A stretch of 64,000 nucleotides of DNA from Tetramitus jugosus (GCA_937625935.1 OW569347.1:558001-622000), one strand, 5' to 3'. Positions 1 through 11,142 are shown, numbered from the stretch's first letter. The notes: generated by a model from the sequence alone, not told the origin. Numbers and translations are program-made.

Positions 1-1943
1 AGGTCATTTGTTGCTGCTATGAATTGACCTAAATTGGCCAATACAACAGCTCTCATCATCAGTGCCTCAATATTCTCATAAGATTTGGAATTATTAGTAG
101 CTTCAACATACGTGTTCGCGACCTTAAGAGCAAGTTGGAAATCCTTGCCCCAGTCAGTCAAAATACGCAACTCAAGATCATACACAGAAACAAGCAGATC
201 GGATGATCCAGATTTCATATGTGGTTCAGCATTCTTTCTATAATAGTCTAGCGCACCTTCATAATCACCATTCCATCGCTTACAACTACTGATTAATAAG
301 TGTCGTAGCAACTGGAGATCATTCTTTTCTTGTTGAGAGATCTTCATTCTTCTCAAAAGGCTCGGCATTCGATTACAGAATTCTTCCAACTCATCATATC
401 GAGCTAGATACAGCAGACAGTTGATATGCTCCTTTATTACATCGGGCATGTGCTCTGGTGATAACGATTCGACCATCTTGATATCTTCTAGCGCTTTTTC
501 AAAATTTCGAACTTGGTAATAGCACGTGCTTCTCATTAAATAAACACCAGGAGTTGCCATTTCATTCTCGGTGCACTTATTGAATGCTTCCAAAGCTTCT
601 TCATATCTCTCTTCCTTACTCAAGCAAATCGCGTAAATGAGTTGCGCTTTCTCTCTCACCTCACCTTCGACATCCATCGACAATAACTGCTCTGCATCCT
701 TCATTGCATTCGCTATTTTTCCTCTCTCCATATAAATAAGAGCTCTCAACTCTAATGAAGGATGATTTCCATCTCTCAGGATTTCATTCAAATCCTTTAG
801 TGCCATCTCCTTCCGATTCTTCAAATAATGAATGTTGGCTCTTGTGGCCAACTCGGATCTCAATTGCTCATTCACGGTGTCTAATAGTTTTTCTCTCTCT
901 GACTCGTAAATTGACTCATCCATTCGAATTTCTTCCAACTTGTTTCGCAATCGCTCATCAATTAAAAAATTAATGTATAACAGAGCCTTGTCCAATCGAT
1001 TCAAGCTCATCAATGCTTCTACTCGCAAGCTACAAACATCATTCAAATCAAAGAAGATATCATCCTGGTCAATATACCTTTCCAACACTGGTTCCATCGC
1101 CAACACCCTATCACTATAACTCAAAACTTTGGAGTACTCTGTCAATCGATACAAAACAGTTGTGTACTGCTTACCAACAAACAGTTTCCATCCGAGAACA
1201 AATTGATGATCTTTCAACTCTTCTTCACTCAATTCCTCAGCATCCTTCATACTCAATGACTCTTCTCTCTCTGACAATACTTGGGTCCACTGATCCAAGA
1301 CTTGTTTTGCTTCCAATAATGAGTTCTCATCTCCCGTATCAATCAAATCGATAAGTGTCTTGGTATGAGACTCCAAATCAAACTCTGCTTCTTCTGCTCC
1401 TTCTTCTTCCTCTCCTGTTCTAAAGGGCAAAAATTCTCCACTCTGAAGAAAAGCATTCATCTCATCATAGTCATTATCTCCCAAAATGGGATAACCATTC
1501 GTGTCTTGTGTTCTGGCTTTGGCCTTCGTTGTACCTGAGGTCTTTGTGGCCTTCTTTGTGGTCTTTGTAGTAGTAGTTGGAGTCACTAGATCCTCTTCAT
1601 TTTCAACTTGAATATCAATAATGTTTTGATTGGCATATCTCTGTTCTTGTTGCTGCTGTTGTTGATGTAGCTTTTGAAGCTTTTGTTGTTGTTTGAGTAG
1701 CCAACCATCGAGAGTGGCAACTGAAAGCTTTTTCTTCTTGATTGTTGTTGTTGTTGTCGTCTTTTTCTTCTTTATTGGATGCAAAATGGGAGAGCATGTG
1801 GTGGAGAAGCACAACAGAGCTTGTTGTCGTTGAGTTATTGTTGTTTCATGTTGGCAGATCAGGAGGGGGACATTGGATCGATGGGTAGCGATCTTGAATT
1901 GTGGTTGTTGGTGCGAGAGTTGCTTGAGGATAAATGGGATCAT
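1..1943 (-). CDS. TPR-repeat protein, C-terminus beyond window edge
   Basis: The frame is open from an ATG at 1943 down to base 1 with no stop, so the gene runs off the left edge. The first about 110 residues are low complexity (Gln runs, Lys/Thr runs), then comes an acidic stretch, then a long helical region with TPR-like 34-residue periodicity, for example the segments reading ALDYYRKNA, ALKVANTYVE and ALMMRAVVLANLGQF. TPR arrays are protein-interaction scaffolds; the partner cannot be told from this part. The start is the first Met after an upstream in-frame stop at 2058-2060, but the N-terminal tract is poorly conserved in style and a Met further in is possible. Which TPR family it belongs to is not recognised. 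About 150 bp separates it from the end of the next gene, transcribed the same way. Confidence 0.75.
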   Translation of the reverse strand, partial: MIPFILKQLSHQQPQFKIATHRSNVPLLICQHETTITQRQQALLCFSTTCSPILHPIKKKKTTTTTTIKKKKLSVATLDGWLLKQQQKLQKLHQQQQQQEQRYANQNIIDIQVENEEDLVTPTTTTKTTKKATKTSGTTKAKARTQDTNGYPILGDNDYDEMNAFLQSGEFLPFRTGEEEEGAEEAEFDLESHTKTLIDLIDTGDENSLLEAKQVLDQWTQVLSEREESLSMKDAEELSEEELKDHQFVLGWKLFVGKQYTTVLYRLTEYSKVLSYSDRVLAMEPVLERYIDQDDIFFDLNDVCSLRVEALMSLNRLDKALLYINFLIDERLRNKLEEIRMDESIYESEREKLLDTVNEQLRSELATRANIHYLKNRKEMALKDLNEILRDGNHPSLELRALIYMERGKIANAMKDAEQLLSMDVEGEVREKAQLIYAICLSKEERYEEALEAFNKCTENEMATPGVYLMRSTCYYQVRNFEKALEDIKMVESLSPEHMPDVIKEHINCLLYLARYDELEEFCNRMPSLLRRMKISQQEKNDLQLLRHLLISSCKRWNGDYEGALDYYRKNAEPHMKSGSSDLLVSVYDLELRILTDWGKDFQLALKVANTYVEATNNSKSYENIEALMMRAVVLANLGQFIAATND

Positions 1944-2094
1944 TGCTTGTGGTTGGTTTTTGAGTGTGAAAAAAATAGAAATTTGAAGTTGTTGATTGTT
2001 TGTTATTACTTTATGTTGTTGTGTGTACAGGGAGTTGTTGTTGTTGCTTGTTGAATTTCAAGCAAGCAATGGAGCAGTAATGGAATGAACATTC

Positions 2095-3762
2095 TTAATG
2101 CCAGATGTGCAACAATGACACAACGCTACCTACAAAGAGAGCAGTGTAGAGTGCTGCCTTGTAGTAGAAAGAGCTACTGTCATTGTGGGAATGAGAACCA
2201 GTGCTCTCTCTTGGAAGGATGCTGCTCTCTTGAGTTCCTGGCGTACTTTTAGACTTGCTTGGTGTTGGTTCTGGCTTCACTATGGATTCACTTGGAGATG
2301 GTTTTGGGACTGGAGAAGAACTGTAAGATGGAGAAGGAGGATAACTTGGCGATGGTAGAGGAGAAAGGGAGACCTCGGGCGTTACACCGTCCTCACCACT
2401 GCCTGGGAAGTTGTGACCAAATGGTCTTGGCGTAATTTGAGTCAAATCAAGACCAGTTTGCTTCACTCCAACCAAATCGTACTCGCTGTTCTTAAAGTTC
2501 CACTCTTTGTATGACGAGTCAGCCAATCCCTGAGCTATTGCTTCAAACACAACATCCTTCTTGTAAGCTCTGTCAGGAACAAAGACTCCAACCATTGTGC
2601 TGTCCTCTCCCTGTTTTTCAGAGTTAGGGGCGAATCTGACAAGACCCATTTGTTGTTGATTAGGAGGCTTCAAGGTTTCTTCGTTGAACTCAAAGAACAA
2701 ACCACCAATAGATCCCTTGGTCATATATTGAACCATTGGGCGGTATTGTTGATTGATCCAATCTGGTCGGCCTGCAGTCTGTGAGTCTTGGTCATGCATG
2801 CCGAACTCACCAACGAGAACGGGCAATCCAAATTCCTTACTCTTGGCTTCCCAACCAACAAAGTTATTGTTCGTGTCAGGTTCCCACAAGGTGTTTATAA
2901 AGACATCTCTGTACCCAGCATTTGTCATGAAAATGTCAACATCAATCTCGTCAGTCAACATGTTGTAACTCTGAGGCAAATCGACTTCACAAGTTGTGAC
3001 AGGAATGATTCTGTTCCATCTTTCAAGAGTGTACTCACGAACCTTGATAATCATCTTGTTCACGAGAGCTCTCAAATCTGGCTTGCTGTAGAGACCAAGC
3101 TCGTTACCAACAACCCACATGAGCAATGCGCTGTGGTTACCGATTTCATCGACTCGAGCCTCGACAAAACGATTCAAGTCATCTTCACTATAGAGAGTTA
3201 AAATGGATTCCTCAGAAACAATTGGCACAATGACTTTCAAGCCATATTCTGCTGCAGTGTCCATAAAGGTTCTGTGCTCTGGTGCATACTGTTTGTATGG
3301 AACGTACTTGGAATAGATGGTGGGATACTTCTCAATGAGTTCCTTTGTGAAGGGGGACATGTGATACACTCTCATAGCATTGGCTCCCATGTCTCTCATG
3401 AGAGGGAAGTCTCGTCTCCAAACTTCTCTCCACCATGGACCAGAAGGATGAGGAGATCCACCATTGTCACTATTCACTCCATCAAAGTAATCTTCAAAGA
3501 TGCAGGCATCGTAGTACACACCCTCATGATTAATCTTCTTAGAGCACAATCCAGCTTCATTGGCTCTTCCTAAGGGTTGAGGTGAATAGTTGACTCCCTT
3601 GATGAAGAATTGTCTGGAGCCTGTGAACAATTTCAAGTTTCTGACAAAGACATCATTCTCATCATATTTTTCTTTCATTTGTACTGCAGCAATGGTGGCC
3701 ACGAGTAACAGAAGTGCTAACGCTCCTGTTATCAGGTTATACTTGTTTCTCGGTATGTTCAT
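2095..3762 (-). CDS. Membrane-anchored TIM-barrel glycosidase/glucanosyltransferase-like protein
   Basis: This 555-residue protein resembles TIM-barrel glycoside hydrolases of the GH2/GH72 type. Seen in the sequence: an N-terminal hydrophobic segment (about residues 10-28, signal peptide or signal anchor), a FFIKGVNYSP opening strand, RVYH, the acid/base motif VVGNELG and the nucleophile motif VGEFGMHD. A Pro/Ser-rich linker of about 70 residues follows, then a hydrophobic C-terminus ending in HIWH, which looks like a GPI-attachment signal or tail anchor. By family knowledge such enzymes remodel beta-glucans or other surface or cyst-wall polysaccharides; the exact substrate is inference. The longest open frame extends upstream to 3852 but starts at TTG, so the ATG at 3762 is chosen. 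A 5'-UTR intron upstream cannot be excluded. Confidence 0.8.
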   Translation of the reverse strand: MNIPRNKYNLITGALALLLLVATIAAVQMKEKYDENDVFVRNLKLFTGSRQFFIKGVNYSPQPLGRANEAGLCSKKINHEGVYYDACIFEDYFDGVNSDNGGSPHPSGPWWREVWRRDFPLMRDMGANAMRVYHMSPFTKELIEKYPTIYSKYVPYKQYAPEHRTFMDTAAEYGLKVIVPIVSEESILTLYSEDDLNRFVEARVDEIGNHSALLMWVVGNELGLYSKPDLRALVNKMIIKVREYTLERWNRIIPVTTCEVDLPQSYNMLTDEIDVDIFMTNAGYRDVFINTLWEPDTNNNFVGWEAKSKEFGLPVLVGEFGMHDQDSQTAGRPDWINQQYRPMVQYMTKGSIGGLFFEFNEETLKPPNQQQMGLVRFAPNSEKQGEDSTMVGVFVPDRAYKKDVVFEAIAQGLADSSYKEWNFKNSEYDLVGVKQTGLDLTQITPRPFGHNFPGSGEDGVTPEVSLSPLPSPSYPPSPSYSSSPVPKPSPSESIVKPEPTPSKSKSTPGTQESSILPRESTGSHSHNDSSSFYYKAALYTALFVGSVVSLLHIWH

Positions 3763-4134
3763 CTGGACAACAGTATCTGCACTTTCGTTACGATATATAC
3801 AGGTGGGATAAGCAATTGAGTTAAGATTGTGGGTTTGAGTTGGTTGTGACAAAGTACCTGGATATCTGAAAATCTTTTTAAATCGGACAGGGCCTTTGGA
3901 CCAAACACAAATAGGCGCCAGTCAGAAACTTCTACCTGTAGGCGGGTACTCAAAAAAAGTTGTCGCACACTAGCAGGTCCTATTGGACAGAATAGGATGT
4001 CAACTTCCTCGTAATCGGATCCATCTAACTACTACCCGTTGAGGGTCATAGTTCAAATGATGACCTTGTCAGATGACATGAATCAAACATCCGGATAAGC
4101 TGGATATATTATTCCGCATTGTAAACATCAGATC
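3763..4134. promoter_or_regulatory. Divergent intergenic region (glycosidase / DPP III)
   Basis: A 372-bp gap between two genes transcribed away from each other, so it must carry both promoters. Apart from AT-rich stretches near the DPP III start (around 4105-4125) no motif, RNA gene or repeat is visible. Confidence 0.4.
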
Positions 4135-6372
4135 ATGATTCTATTTTTGAAAACGACAAAGAACAATCCCAACCCAATGTCATCAGCAAGATTGTTTCTC
4201 GGCGCACAAAAGCACAAGCTTTGCACAACAAGCCATCATCCATTTTTTGTAAGACGATCACTCTCGCAGTCGCTCATCCATCAAATTAGAAACACCATGT
4301 CATCATCCACCAATCAAACAGTTGCTCTCGTTCTCAAAGACGAAAAGCTAAAGCACTATGTCTGTCCTGAGAAAGTGCCAGTGTGTAAGCTTGAGGTCCA
4401 AACTGCATTCGATCTGCTCACCAAGGAAGAAAAATTGTATGCTCACTATTTTGCAAGAGCTTGTTGGGCAGGTGCACCCATTGTTCTGCAACAAGTGTCA
4501 AAGGAATCTCCCAAAATTTTCAATTTCTTGGTTGCCTTCTTTAGTGATGCTTCTGTTGTTAAGGCCTCTTCAGACAGCACAAACGAACAAGTTCTCCAAC
4601 AATTCAAGATTTATGCTTCTCTGTTCTTTGGTAACATGGGTAATTATACGTCTTTTGGTGACTCAAAGTTCATCCCAAGGTGTGAATCATCAGACTTGGA
4701 ATCAATTGTTCTCCAGACAAAGAATGACAAGTTGATTCAATTGTGGAATGGAGTCAAGCACGACTTGTATTCATTGACCAAGAGAGAATTGGACTTTGGA
4801 AATTCTACGTACTATAATGATGAGGTCACTCAGGCCGACGCAGAGAAGGTTCAAGAGTTTTTGAATGCAAACAACATCTCTGCTTACAATACTAGATTGT
4901 TCAAGACTGGTGACAATTCATTTGAGTTGCGATTGGCTTCTGGTGAGCAGTCGGAGCCTGTTGAACATCAATTCAAGGGAGTGACCATTAGAATTGTTCA
5001 AGGAGATTATGCAAAGTATATGCACCAGATTGTGTCCAACTTGAAGAAGGCTCTTCCTTACGCAAATGAAGTTCAAACAAAGATGATTGAAAAGTATATT
5101 GAACACTTTAGTGGAGGAAATGTCGAAGATCACAAGGAATCACAAAAGTGGTGGATCAAGGACAGGAGTCCAGCCGTTGAGACTAACATCGGTTTCATTG
5201 AGAGCTACAGAGATCCATTGAGAGTGAGAGGTGAGTTTGAGGGATTTGTAGCTGTGGTCAACAAGGAGATGAGCAAGAAGTTCAATGAGCTTGTCGATAG
5301 CGCACAGGAATTGCTCAAGGAGCTCCCTTGGAACAAGCGTTTTTCCGATGGTACTCAACCATTTGAGATTGAGAACTTTAGCAAGCCAGATTTTACTGCA
5401 TTGGAGATTTTAGCCTTCGCTTCCAGCGGTCTGCCAGCCGGTATCAACATTCCAAATTATGAAGACATTAGAGAGCACATTGGATTCAAGAATGTCAGCT
5501 TGAGCAACGTGTTGTCTGCTACTTCACCAATGGAAGAGATCACCATGCTCAAGAAGGAAGATATCCCATTGTTCAAGCAGATGAAGGGCAAGGCATTCGA
5601 AGTCCAAGTAGGAATTCACGAGTTATTGGGACATGGCAGTGGAAAGGCTGTTGTAGCAGATAAGAATGGAGAATTGCCATTGGATCTATCCAAGGTGATT
5701 AATCCATTGACCGGAAAGGCCGATATTTCCACTTATTACAAACATGGTGAAACATTCAATGCAATGTTTGGAGAGATTAGTAACTCGTATGAGGAATGCA
5801 GAGCAGAGTCCGTTGGCATTTATCTGTCTACCTATGATCATATATTGAAGATATTCGGACATGAGGGTAACGAGGCTCGCGAAATTGTGTACATTAACTG
5901 GTTATTGATGGTGAGAGCTGGCCTATTGGGACTTGAATTTTATAATCCTGATTCCAAGAAATGGTTGCAGGCTCACATGAGAGCTAGATATTGCATCTTG
6001 AATGTTTTGCTTGAAGCTGGAGAAGATTTTGTGCAAATTGTTGAAGAGGATGGCAACTGCTATGTAACATTGGATAAGAGCAAGATCCAAACTGTTGGTA
6101 TGAAAGCGATGGAAACTTTCTTGCTCAAGCTCGGTATTTACAAGAGTACATGTAATCTTGCCGATGGTGTTTCAATGTATCACAAGTACACTGAGGTTGA
6201 TGATCGATTCTTGCGTTTGAGAAAGATTGTTTTGGAAAAGAAACAGCCAAGAAGAGTATTTGTTCAACCACTCACAATTGAGGACGGAGAAAACGTCAAA
6301 TTGCAAGAGTTTGAACCTTCATATGAAGGAATGATTGAGTGCTTCTCAAAAATTACAACAACTCTTGATTAA
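4135..6372 (+). CDS. DPP3: Dipeptidyl peptidase III (zinc peptidase M49)
   Basis: This 745-residue single-exon gene has the M49 hallmarks: the zinc motif HELLGH at residues 495-500 and the second motif EECRAE at 553-558, which supplies the third zinc ligand. The family removes dipeptides from the N-terminus of short peptides, normally in the cytosol. Length fits the family (about 700-750). The first ATG (4135) adds a 54-residue basic, Ser-rich N-terminus that looks like a mitochondrial presequence; a second ATG at 4297 (Met55) opens the conserved enzyme directly. Both forms are possible. It converges on the Dicer gene, whose stop lies 46 bp from its own. Confidence 0.95.
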   Translation: MILFLKTTKNNPNPMSSARLFLGAQKHKLCTTSHHPFFVRRSLSQSLIHQIRNTMSSSTNQTVALVLKDEKLKHYVCPEKVPVCKLEVQTAFDLLTKEEKLYAHYFARACWAGAPIVLQQVSKESPKIFNFLVAFFSDASVVKASSDSTNEQVLQQFKIYASLFFGNMGNYTSFGDSKFIPRCESSDLESIVLQTKNDKLIQLWNGVKHDLYSLTKRELDFGNSTYYNDEVTQADAEKVQEFLNANNISAYNTRLFKTGDNSFELRLASGEQSEPVEHQFKGVTIRIVQGDYAKYMHQIVSNLKKALPYANEVQTKMIEKYIEHFSGGNVEDHKESQKWWIKDRSPAVETNIGFIESYRDPLRVRGEFEGFVAVVNKEMSKKFNELVDSAQELLKELPWNKRFSDGTQPFEIENFSKPDFTALEILAFASSGLPAGINIPNYEDIREHIGFKNVSLSNVLSATSPMEEITMLKKEDIPLFKQMKGKAFEVQVGIHELLGHGSGKAVVADKNGELPLDLSKVINPLTGKADISTYYKHGETFNAMFGEISNSYEECRAESVGIYLSTYDHILKIFGHEGNEAREIVYINWLLMVRAGLLGLEFYNPDSKKWLQAHMRARYCILNVLLEAGEDFVQIVEEDGNCYVTLDKSKIQTVGMKAMETFLLKLGIYKSTCNLADGVSMYHKYTEVDDRFLRLRKIVLEKKQPRRVFVQPLTIEDGENVKLQEFEPSYEGMIECFSKITTTLD

Positions 6373-6417
6373 ATCTTGCAATAAATAGCTATTTATTCCA
6401 CACAAGTGTGAATATTG

Positions 6418-9400
6418 TTACTTGAGAAGAAGAGCTGGATTCTTCTGTACTGCGATATACGCTAGTTTTGCTGCGTGTTTCTTGCACTCCTTCTTGTTCA
6501 TGGCTCGGGCAGACGAGATCTCTCTGCCCAAGATTTTAACTGTAACCTCCTGACCAGGTTGCACTTCTCGGAAATCGTATTGGGGAGGTAAGAGACCCTT
6601 CTTTTGGCAAAGGATTTGCAAATCACTCACAAAGTTTTTGTTATCATCAAGTTGCTCAGCATCAATCTCGGGGGCAGATCCATAACTCGATGGTGGCTGT
6701 GATAAGCTCATCAAGTATTGCACGAACGCCTCTAGACCTTCACGAGCAGCTTCCAAGTCAAAATTTGAATCAACTAAAATTGCACCTGCTAAAGCTTCGA
6801 CAACATCAGCAAGAATTTTGGGTGCGGTCCTCGTATACCACTCAGCCTTGGATGTAATCTTCCAAGTTACATACTGATTAATATCTTTGACCATTTGAGT
6901 ATCGTCGAGTATAAGACACTTAAACAACTTTGCTTGGGTAGCAACAACTGCCAAGGCATTGTTGTTCACCAAGTTCTTTCTCATTTGTGTTAATTCACCA
7001 GGAATGATGTCGGGATGATCAGTCATTATCTTCTCACTCAAAATTAAGTCAAGAACAGCATCACCCAGAAATTCTAACCTCTGATAACTAGGCGAATCAG
7101 AAATAGAAGCATGAGTGCACGCTTGACCCAACAACATGATATCAGAGAACTGATATGGAAGAATGCTTTGTAACAAGCTGGCCTTTAAGACAATACTTTC
7201 TTCTCTACTTGGAGATAGTTCTCTCCTAGGAACAGCTGGGTACTCGTCTTGATGAATAGTGAGTCCGAAAGTACAGCAAAACTTGAGCGCTTCTGAAACC
7301 TTTCCATGAGTAAAACAAGCTCCAATTAGTGCTTCGACGACATCAGATATTGTTTTCATAGGAATTTTCATTGAGTTGCCAGAATTTCGCCACAACTTCT
7401 TTTGGAACGGATCCTTGCATATAAAACCTGCAATATTGTTCGACACAGCCAAGTTGTACAAGTTAAGATTGCTGACCTCGATGTGTTTAGAGATTGATAG
7501 ATTACCCTCTCCTTCATCTGGCTTCAGTCTGTAGTTGTGCAAACAAGATAGATACTTGAGAACAGAATCCCCAATAAATTCTAGCCTTTCATAGTTGTCT
7601 GTTGTGCTAGCGAATGGGGCTGTTATTGCTGTCTGAATCATGTCGAGAGGGCAAGCGAGATTGAATTTCGCTTTGATTTCTGCAATTTAGGTTGGAGAGG
7701 TTAGTAGATGAGACTAGTCAGGGAACTCATGAAAATGATGAACGTACCTTGTGCGTGTATGTGTTTTTCGAGTAAGTACAGTATGGATGGGATCAGGTAA
7801 AGAGTGTTGTAGGCTCGAGTAGAAAGTGTAGTCTTTTCCAAGAGCTCTGGAAACAAATAGGTATGAGATTGTGATTCCTTCTGCTTCTTCTCTTTGAAGT
7901 AAGTAAAGTTTGAAGCAGATTGATAACTCACTTGGACCATTCTTTGCTGGAGATCTTTGATTTGGATACCATACTTTCTTCTGTAGTAATCATAATAAGT
8001 GGAGGATCCCATGAAGCAATCGCTGGCGTAGACAGGAGTTGATGTTTCTACTATCGAGTAGTATGTCTCAGAGGATTCATACTTCTTCTTGTAGATGGTT
8101 GTATGCTCAACTTCATCGGCCCACAGATAAATCGATAAACGGTGGTCTACATGAACTGTTCCTTGGGGATTAATTTGCTTCATTAACCGCTCGCTTTTCA
8201 TCCTCAATTCTTCTTCCCGGTCCTCTGTCAGAATTTCTTGCTTCTTGAGCTGTAAGGTGATATATGAAGGAGTGTTCGATCGAACATAGAGTTTGATTGG
8301 ATCTTGTGATACATCGACAGCATCAAACAATCCTATTTGAAGCCCAGTATCCTCTCCATTCTCCATAATTCTATACATGTAGATTGCGTTTGACTTGACA
8401 AAACAACTCGACACATGTTTTTCATATTCTTTGATTCCTGCGTTTTCCAAAGGAGATGCAGGAGAAAGTGTGGTAATTACCTTCTCTTTTGGTAGCAATT
8501 GATCTGTGAGTTCTCCATGCTTATGCAACGCTTGAATTACTTTCAAAGTAGCTAATCGCTTTGCTTCCACCTTTTTGGAAGCAGGTGGACCCAAGAAGTG
8601 GCGATCTGGTAGGGGACATGTGTCTGGCATAACAATGTGACATCTAAATGAAGGAATACAACCGGGTATAGGTTCATAAAGGTCCTTAAATGGGTTGGTA
8701 GTTCCACCAACCTTGTTACAGTAATGATTAAGTAAGCTAATACTATTTGCAGCTGTCACCTTGGCTCCAGTAGACGCTACCATGTACTCATCACCTGGTC
8801 TGTCTACAACTACTTGATTAGAACCCAATCTCACATAGGATGGTAGCTGAAGGGACATTTCTTCGCTCCTCTTGATCTTCTCTTGCCGATTCAGCTGTTC
8901 TACGTTTGCTCTTTCTCTCATGACATAGTAGTTCGCTGCTTGTACTCTTGCCCGACCTCTTGACTGAACATGAGATATCAAATCTCTGGGCATGTTGAAT
9001 CGGACTACCAAATCACATAATTGAATATCTAAACCTTCTTCTGCGACACTAGTGGCGATGATAAGATTGATTTTTCCCTCTCTAAACTCCTTTGTGATTC
9101 TGATTTGTTCAGATCGAGACAAGCTGTCATCTCCCCCACTGCCTACTAAGACTTCGCACTTAATGAATGATGGCCCATGTTCCTTGAACAAAATTTTAAG
9201 TAACTGGGCAACTGCTCTCCTCTCGACAAAAACGATAGACCTAAAATTCTGTTCATTGTCACGGCGCAACTCGGCCAACAGTTCAAATGTTTTTATCACC
9301 TTATCGCTCACTGTTTTTTCAAAAGTGAAGATTGATTCAAGTACCTTCAACTCATTAGAACCAGGAGCTTGTAATTCTAGATATTTGTAAATAGCATAGA

Positions 9401-10190
9401 GCCCTAATTCCTCAGATATTGTTCTCATTGAGTCTTCATTCATCTTAGTCAAGCCGAGCCAGACTGGTAATTGAAAATACAGGCTTTCATCTAGTATATT
9501 CTGGTACTCCTTGACGTGTTCCTTTGCTTCCGTTACATAAGTACTCAGTTCTTGCTTCATTTTTTCGTCAAGAGTTACTACAATACTATCCATATTTGCC
9601 TCTAGTGTGTCCCTTTTCTCAACCATTAGTTGAAAAGTTCTTTGGCTGTTGACTGGAGAAGCAGTCATACCAAATACTTTTGGCTTCCTGGTTGACGGAT
9701 GATAGTAATCTCTCATGATCATCTTGTATGGATGATTTTCCATACAGTGATGACATTCATCCATGATTAACAACTCCACATCCTCCATTCTCATCCATGG
9801 AGAATGACCCAACAAGTGAAGGAATATCTGTGGTGTCATCACCAAAATCCTCTTTTGTCTCATTAGCTGAGACTTGTTGCTATTGATACTCAGAACTCCA
9901 CTCTCTCCCAGATAGATTCCCACATCTGTCTCCTTCAAATCCAGTTCATGTTTTATGACACTTGCTTGTTGTTCTGCCAAAATCTTGTTGGGAGTAAGCA
10001 TGATGATCTTCCTGTTACTGGTGGTAGTGTCTTGTTGAAGTTCTTGCGCTTGAACTGCCATCATGTGTTCAATCAGCATGACGGCTATCAAAGTTTTGCC
10101 AGTGCCCGTTTCATTGACAGCAATGACATTTTCTTCACGTGCTCTTTCGAAGATATAGGTTTGGTACCCTCTTGGGGAGGTCTTTGTCAT
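6418..10190 (-). CDS. DCL: Dicer-like ribonuclease, two exons
   Basis: Exons are 7748-10190 and 6418-7679. The 68-nt intron opens GTACGT and closes TTGCAG, and the phase-1 join restores one 1,234-residue frame. Domain order: DExD/H helicase with Walker A GTGKT (Lys about 32) and MDECHH; helicase C-terminal part (SRGRAR); a Dicer-dimerisation-like segment; a weakly defined middle region where a PAZ domain would sit; RNase IIIa (ERLEFIGDSVL, about residue 845); RNase IIIb (QRLEFLGDAVLD, about residue 1,017); and a C-terminal dsRBD. Both RNase III domains keep their acidic residues, including the later DVVEAL motif, so dicing activity is expected. Dicer cuts dsRNA into siRNA-sized duplexes. The start is ATG 10190; the frame continues upstream only from a GTG. 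Confidence 0.93.
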
Positions 10191-10541
10191 TATTGCTATG
10201 GTGTTTGTTTTGTTCTGGACTCTCGAAGACTTTTTCAACACCTGATAGCGGAGAAATAATCGAAGGAGGGTCCTTCAAATCGGACCTTCGACCTTCCAAA
10301 GCTGTTCACCTGTTCTATCCACAATTTAGAAGGTTATTGATAACAAGGGCGAGGCTGTTGCACTACAATATGATCAATCCAAACAAAACAGAGAATCGTA
10401 AATTGCTATGTTTTTGCCGTTGCTCTTTTTATAGCTTTTCGTTTACATTGGCCAAAGCTCGCAGAGCCTTACATTATGTCCCAATGAGGCTCGTAGAGAC
10501 GTCTCTTTGATTGACGTGACCAGTTGATATCATCTTGGCGG
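10191..10541. promoter_or_regulatory. Dicer upstream region with an inverted repeat
   Basis: A 351-bp gap upstream of Dicer and downstream of the next minus-strand gene, so it should hold the Dicer promoter. An imperfect hairpin lies at 10260-10291: TCGAAGG pairs with CCTTCGA, with an inner TCC/GGA pair and an AGGG bulge. No coding signal was found. Confidence 0.4.
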
Positions 10542-10880
10542 CTATGACTTCTTCATCCCGTTAAGCACCAGTCCCTCTGTTACCTGTTCGATGGCATCTA
10601 CCTCGATGCTCAACATTCCTTGAGGGTATTCTTTGCTGGTTTTCTTGATCGGTCTTCGCGACAATTTGCCTTCCCTCAGTCGCAACTGACATCTGATGTC
10701 AATGCAACTATCTCGTGCCACTCCTAGCGTCACTAACTCGTCTCCTACCTTCATGGCAAGGAATCTTCTACTTTGAACTTCAGTTAAAAGCTCTGGGGCA
10801 GCACACAGCGTGAAAACCATAGATTGATTTGCTGATATGATGGATACCAGCTTGTCAAGGTATTTCCCTACCGCACACAT
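10542..10880 (-). CDS. Small protein of unknown function (112 aa)
   Basis: A 112-residue frame from ATG 10880. The N-terminal half is hydrophobic-alternating and the middle is basic (GKLSRRPIKKTSK), followed by a beta-like segment GMLSIEVDAIEQV. The pattern could be a small OB-fold or Sm-like beta barrel, but I do not recognise the family. Coding status rests on a long uninterrupted frame in a dense genome and protein-like composition. A short upstream intron is possible, since GTATGT lies about 35 nt before the ATG. It sits between the Dicer promoter and tRNA-Gln. Confidence 0.55.
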   Translation of the reverse strand: MCAVGKYLDKLVSIISANQSMVFTLCAAPELLTEVQSRRFLAMKVGDELVTLGVARDSCIDIRCQLRLREGKLSRRPIKKTSKEYPQGMLSIEVDAIEQVTEGLVLNGMKKS

Positions 10881-11071
10881 CTTGCGAGGACTTCATCTTT
10901 GCATTACATACAGCTTGTTGTCTCTCTTGTGTGAAGAGTTCCACTTCGCACTTTAGCACTCAATATTTATGTTTATCTTGTGGGAATACTTCAGAAAGCG
11001 GAAGTCTGCACCACGTGACGATCGTGAAAAAATGAAATCGGCCAAAAACGAAGTGTTTTGACATCATCGGA

Positions 11072-11142
11072 TCTCCTATGGTCTAGTGGTATGATAGCGG
11101 ACTTTGAATCCGTTGACGGTGGTTCGATTCCACCTAGGAGAA
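11072..11142 (+). tRNA. trnQ-UUG: tRNA-Gln (anticodon TTG)
   Basis: The acceptor stem TCTCCTA pairs fully with TAGGAGA (11135-11141), followed by discriminator A. The anticodon stem is GCGGA/TCCGT around loop CTTTGAA, giving anticodon TTG at 11104-11106. The T arm is GGTGG-TTCGATT-CCACC. There is no intron. A TTTT run at 11147-11150 fits Pol III termination. It lies between two protein genes. Confidence 0.95.
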
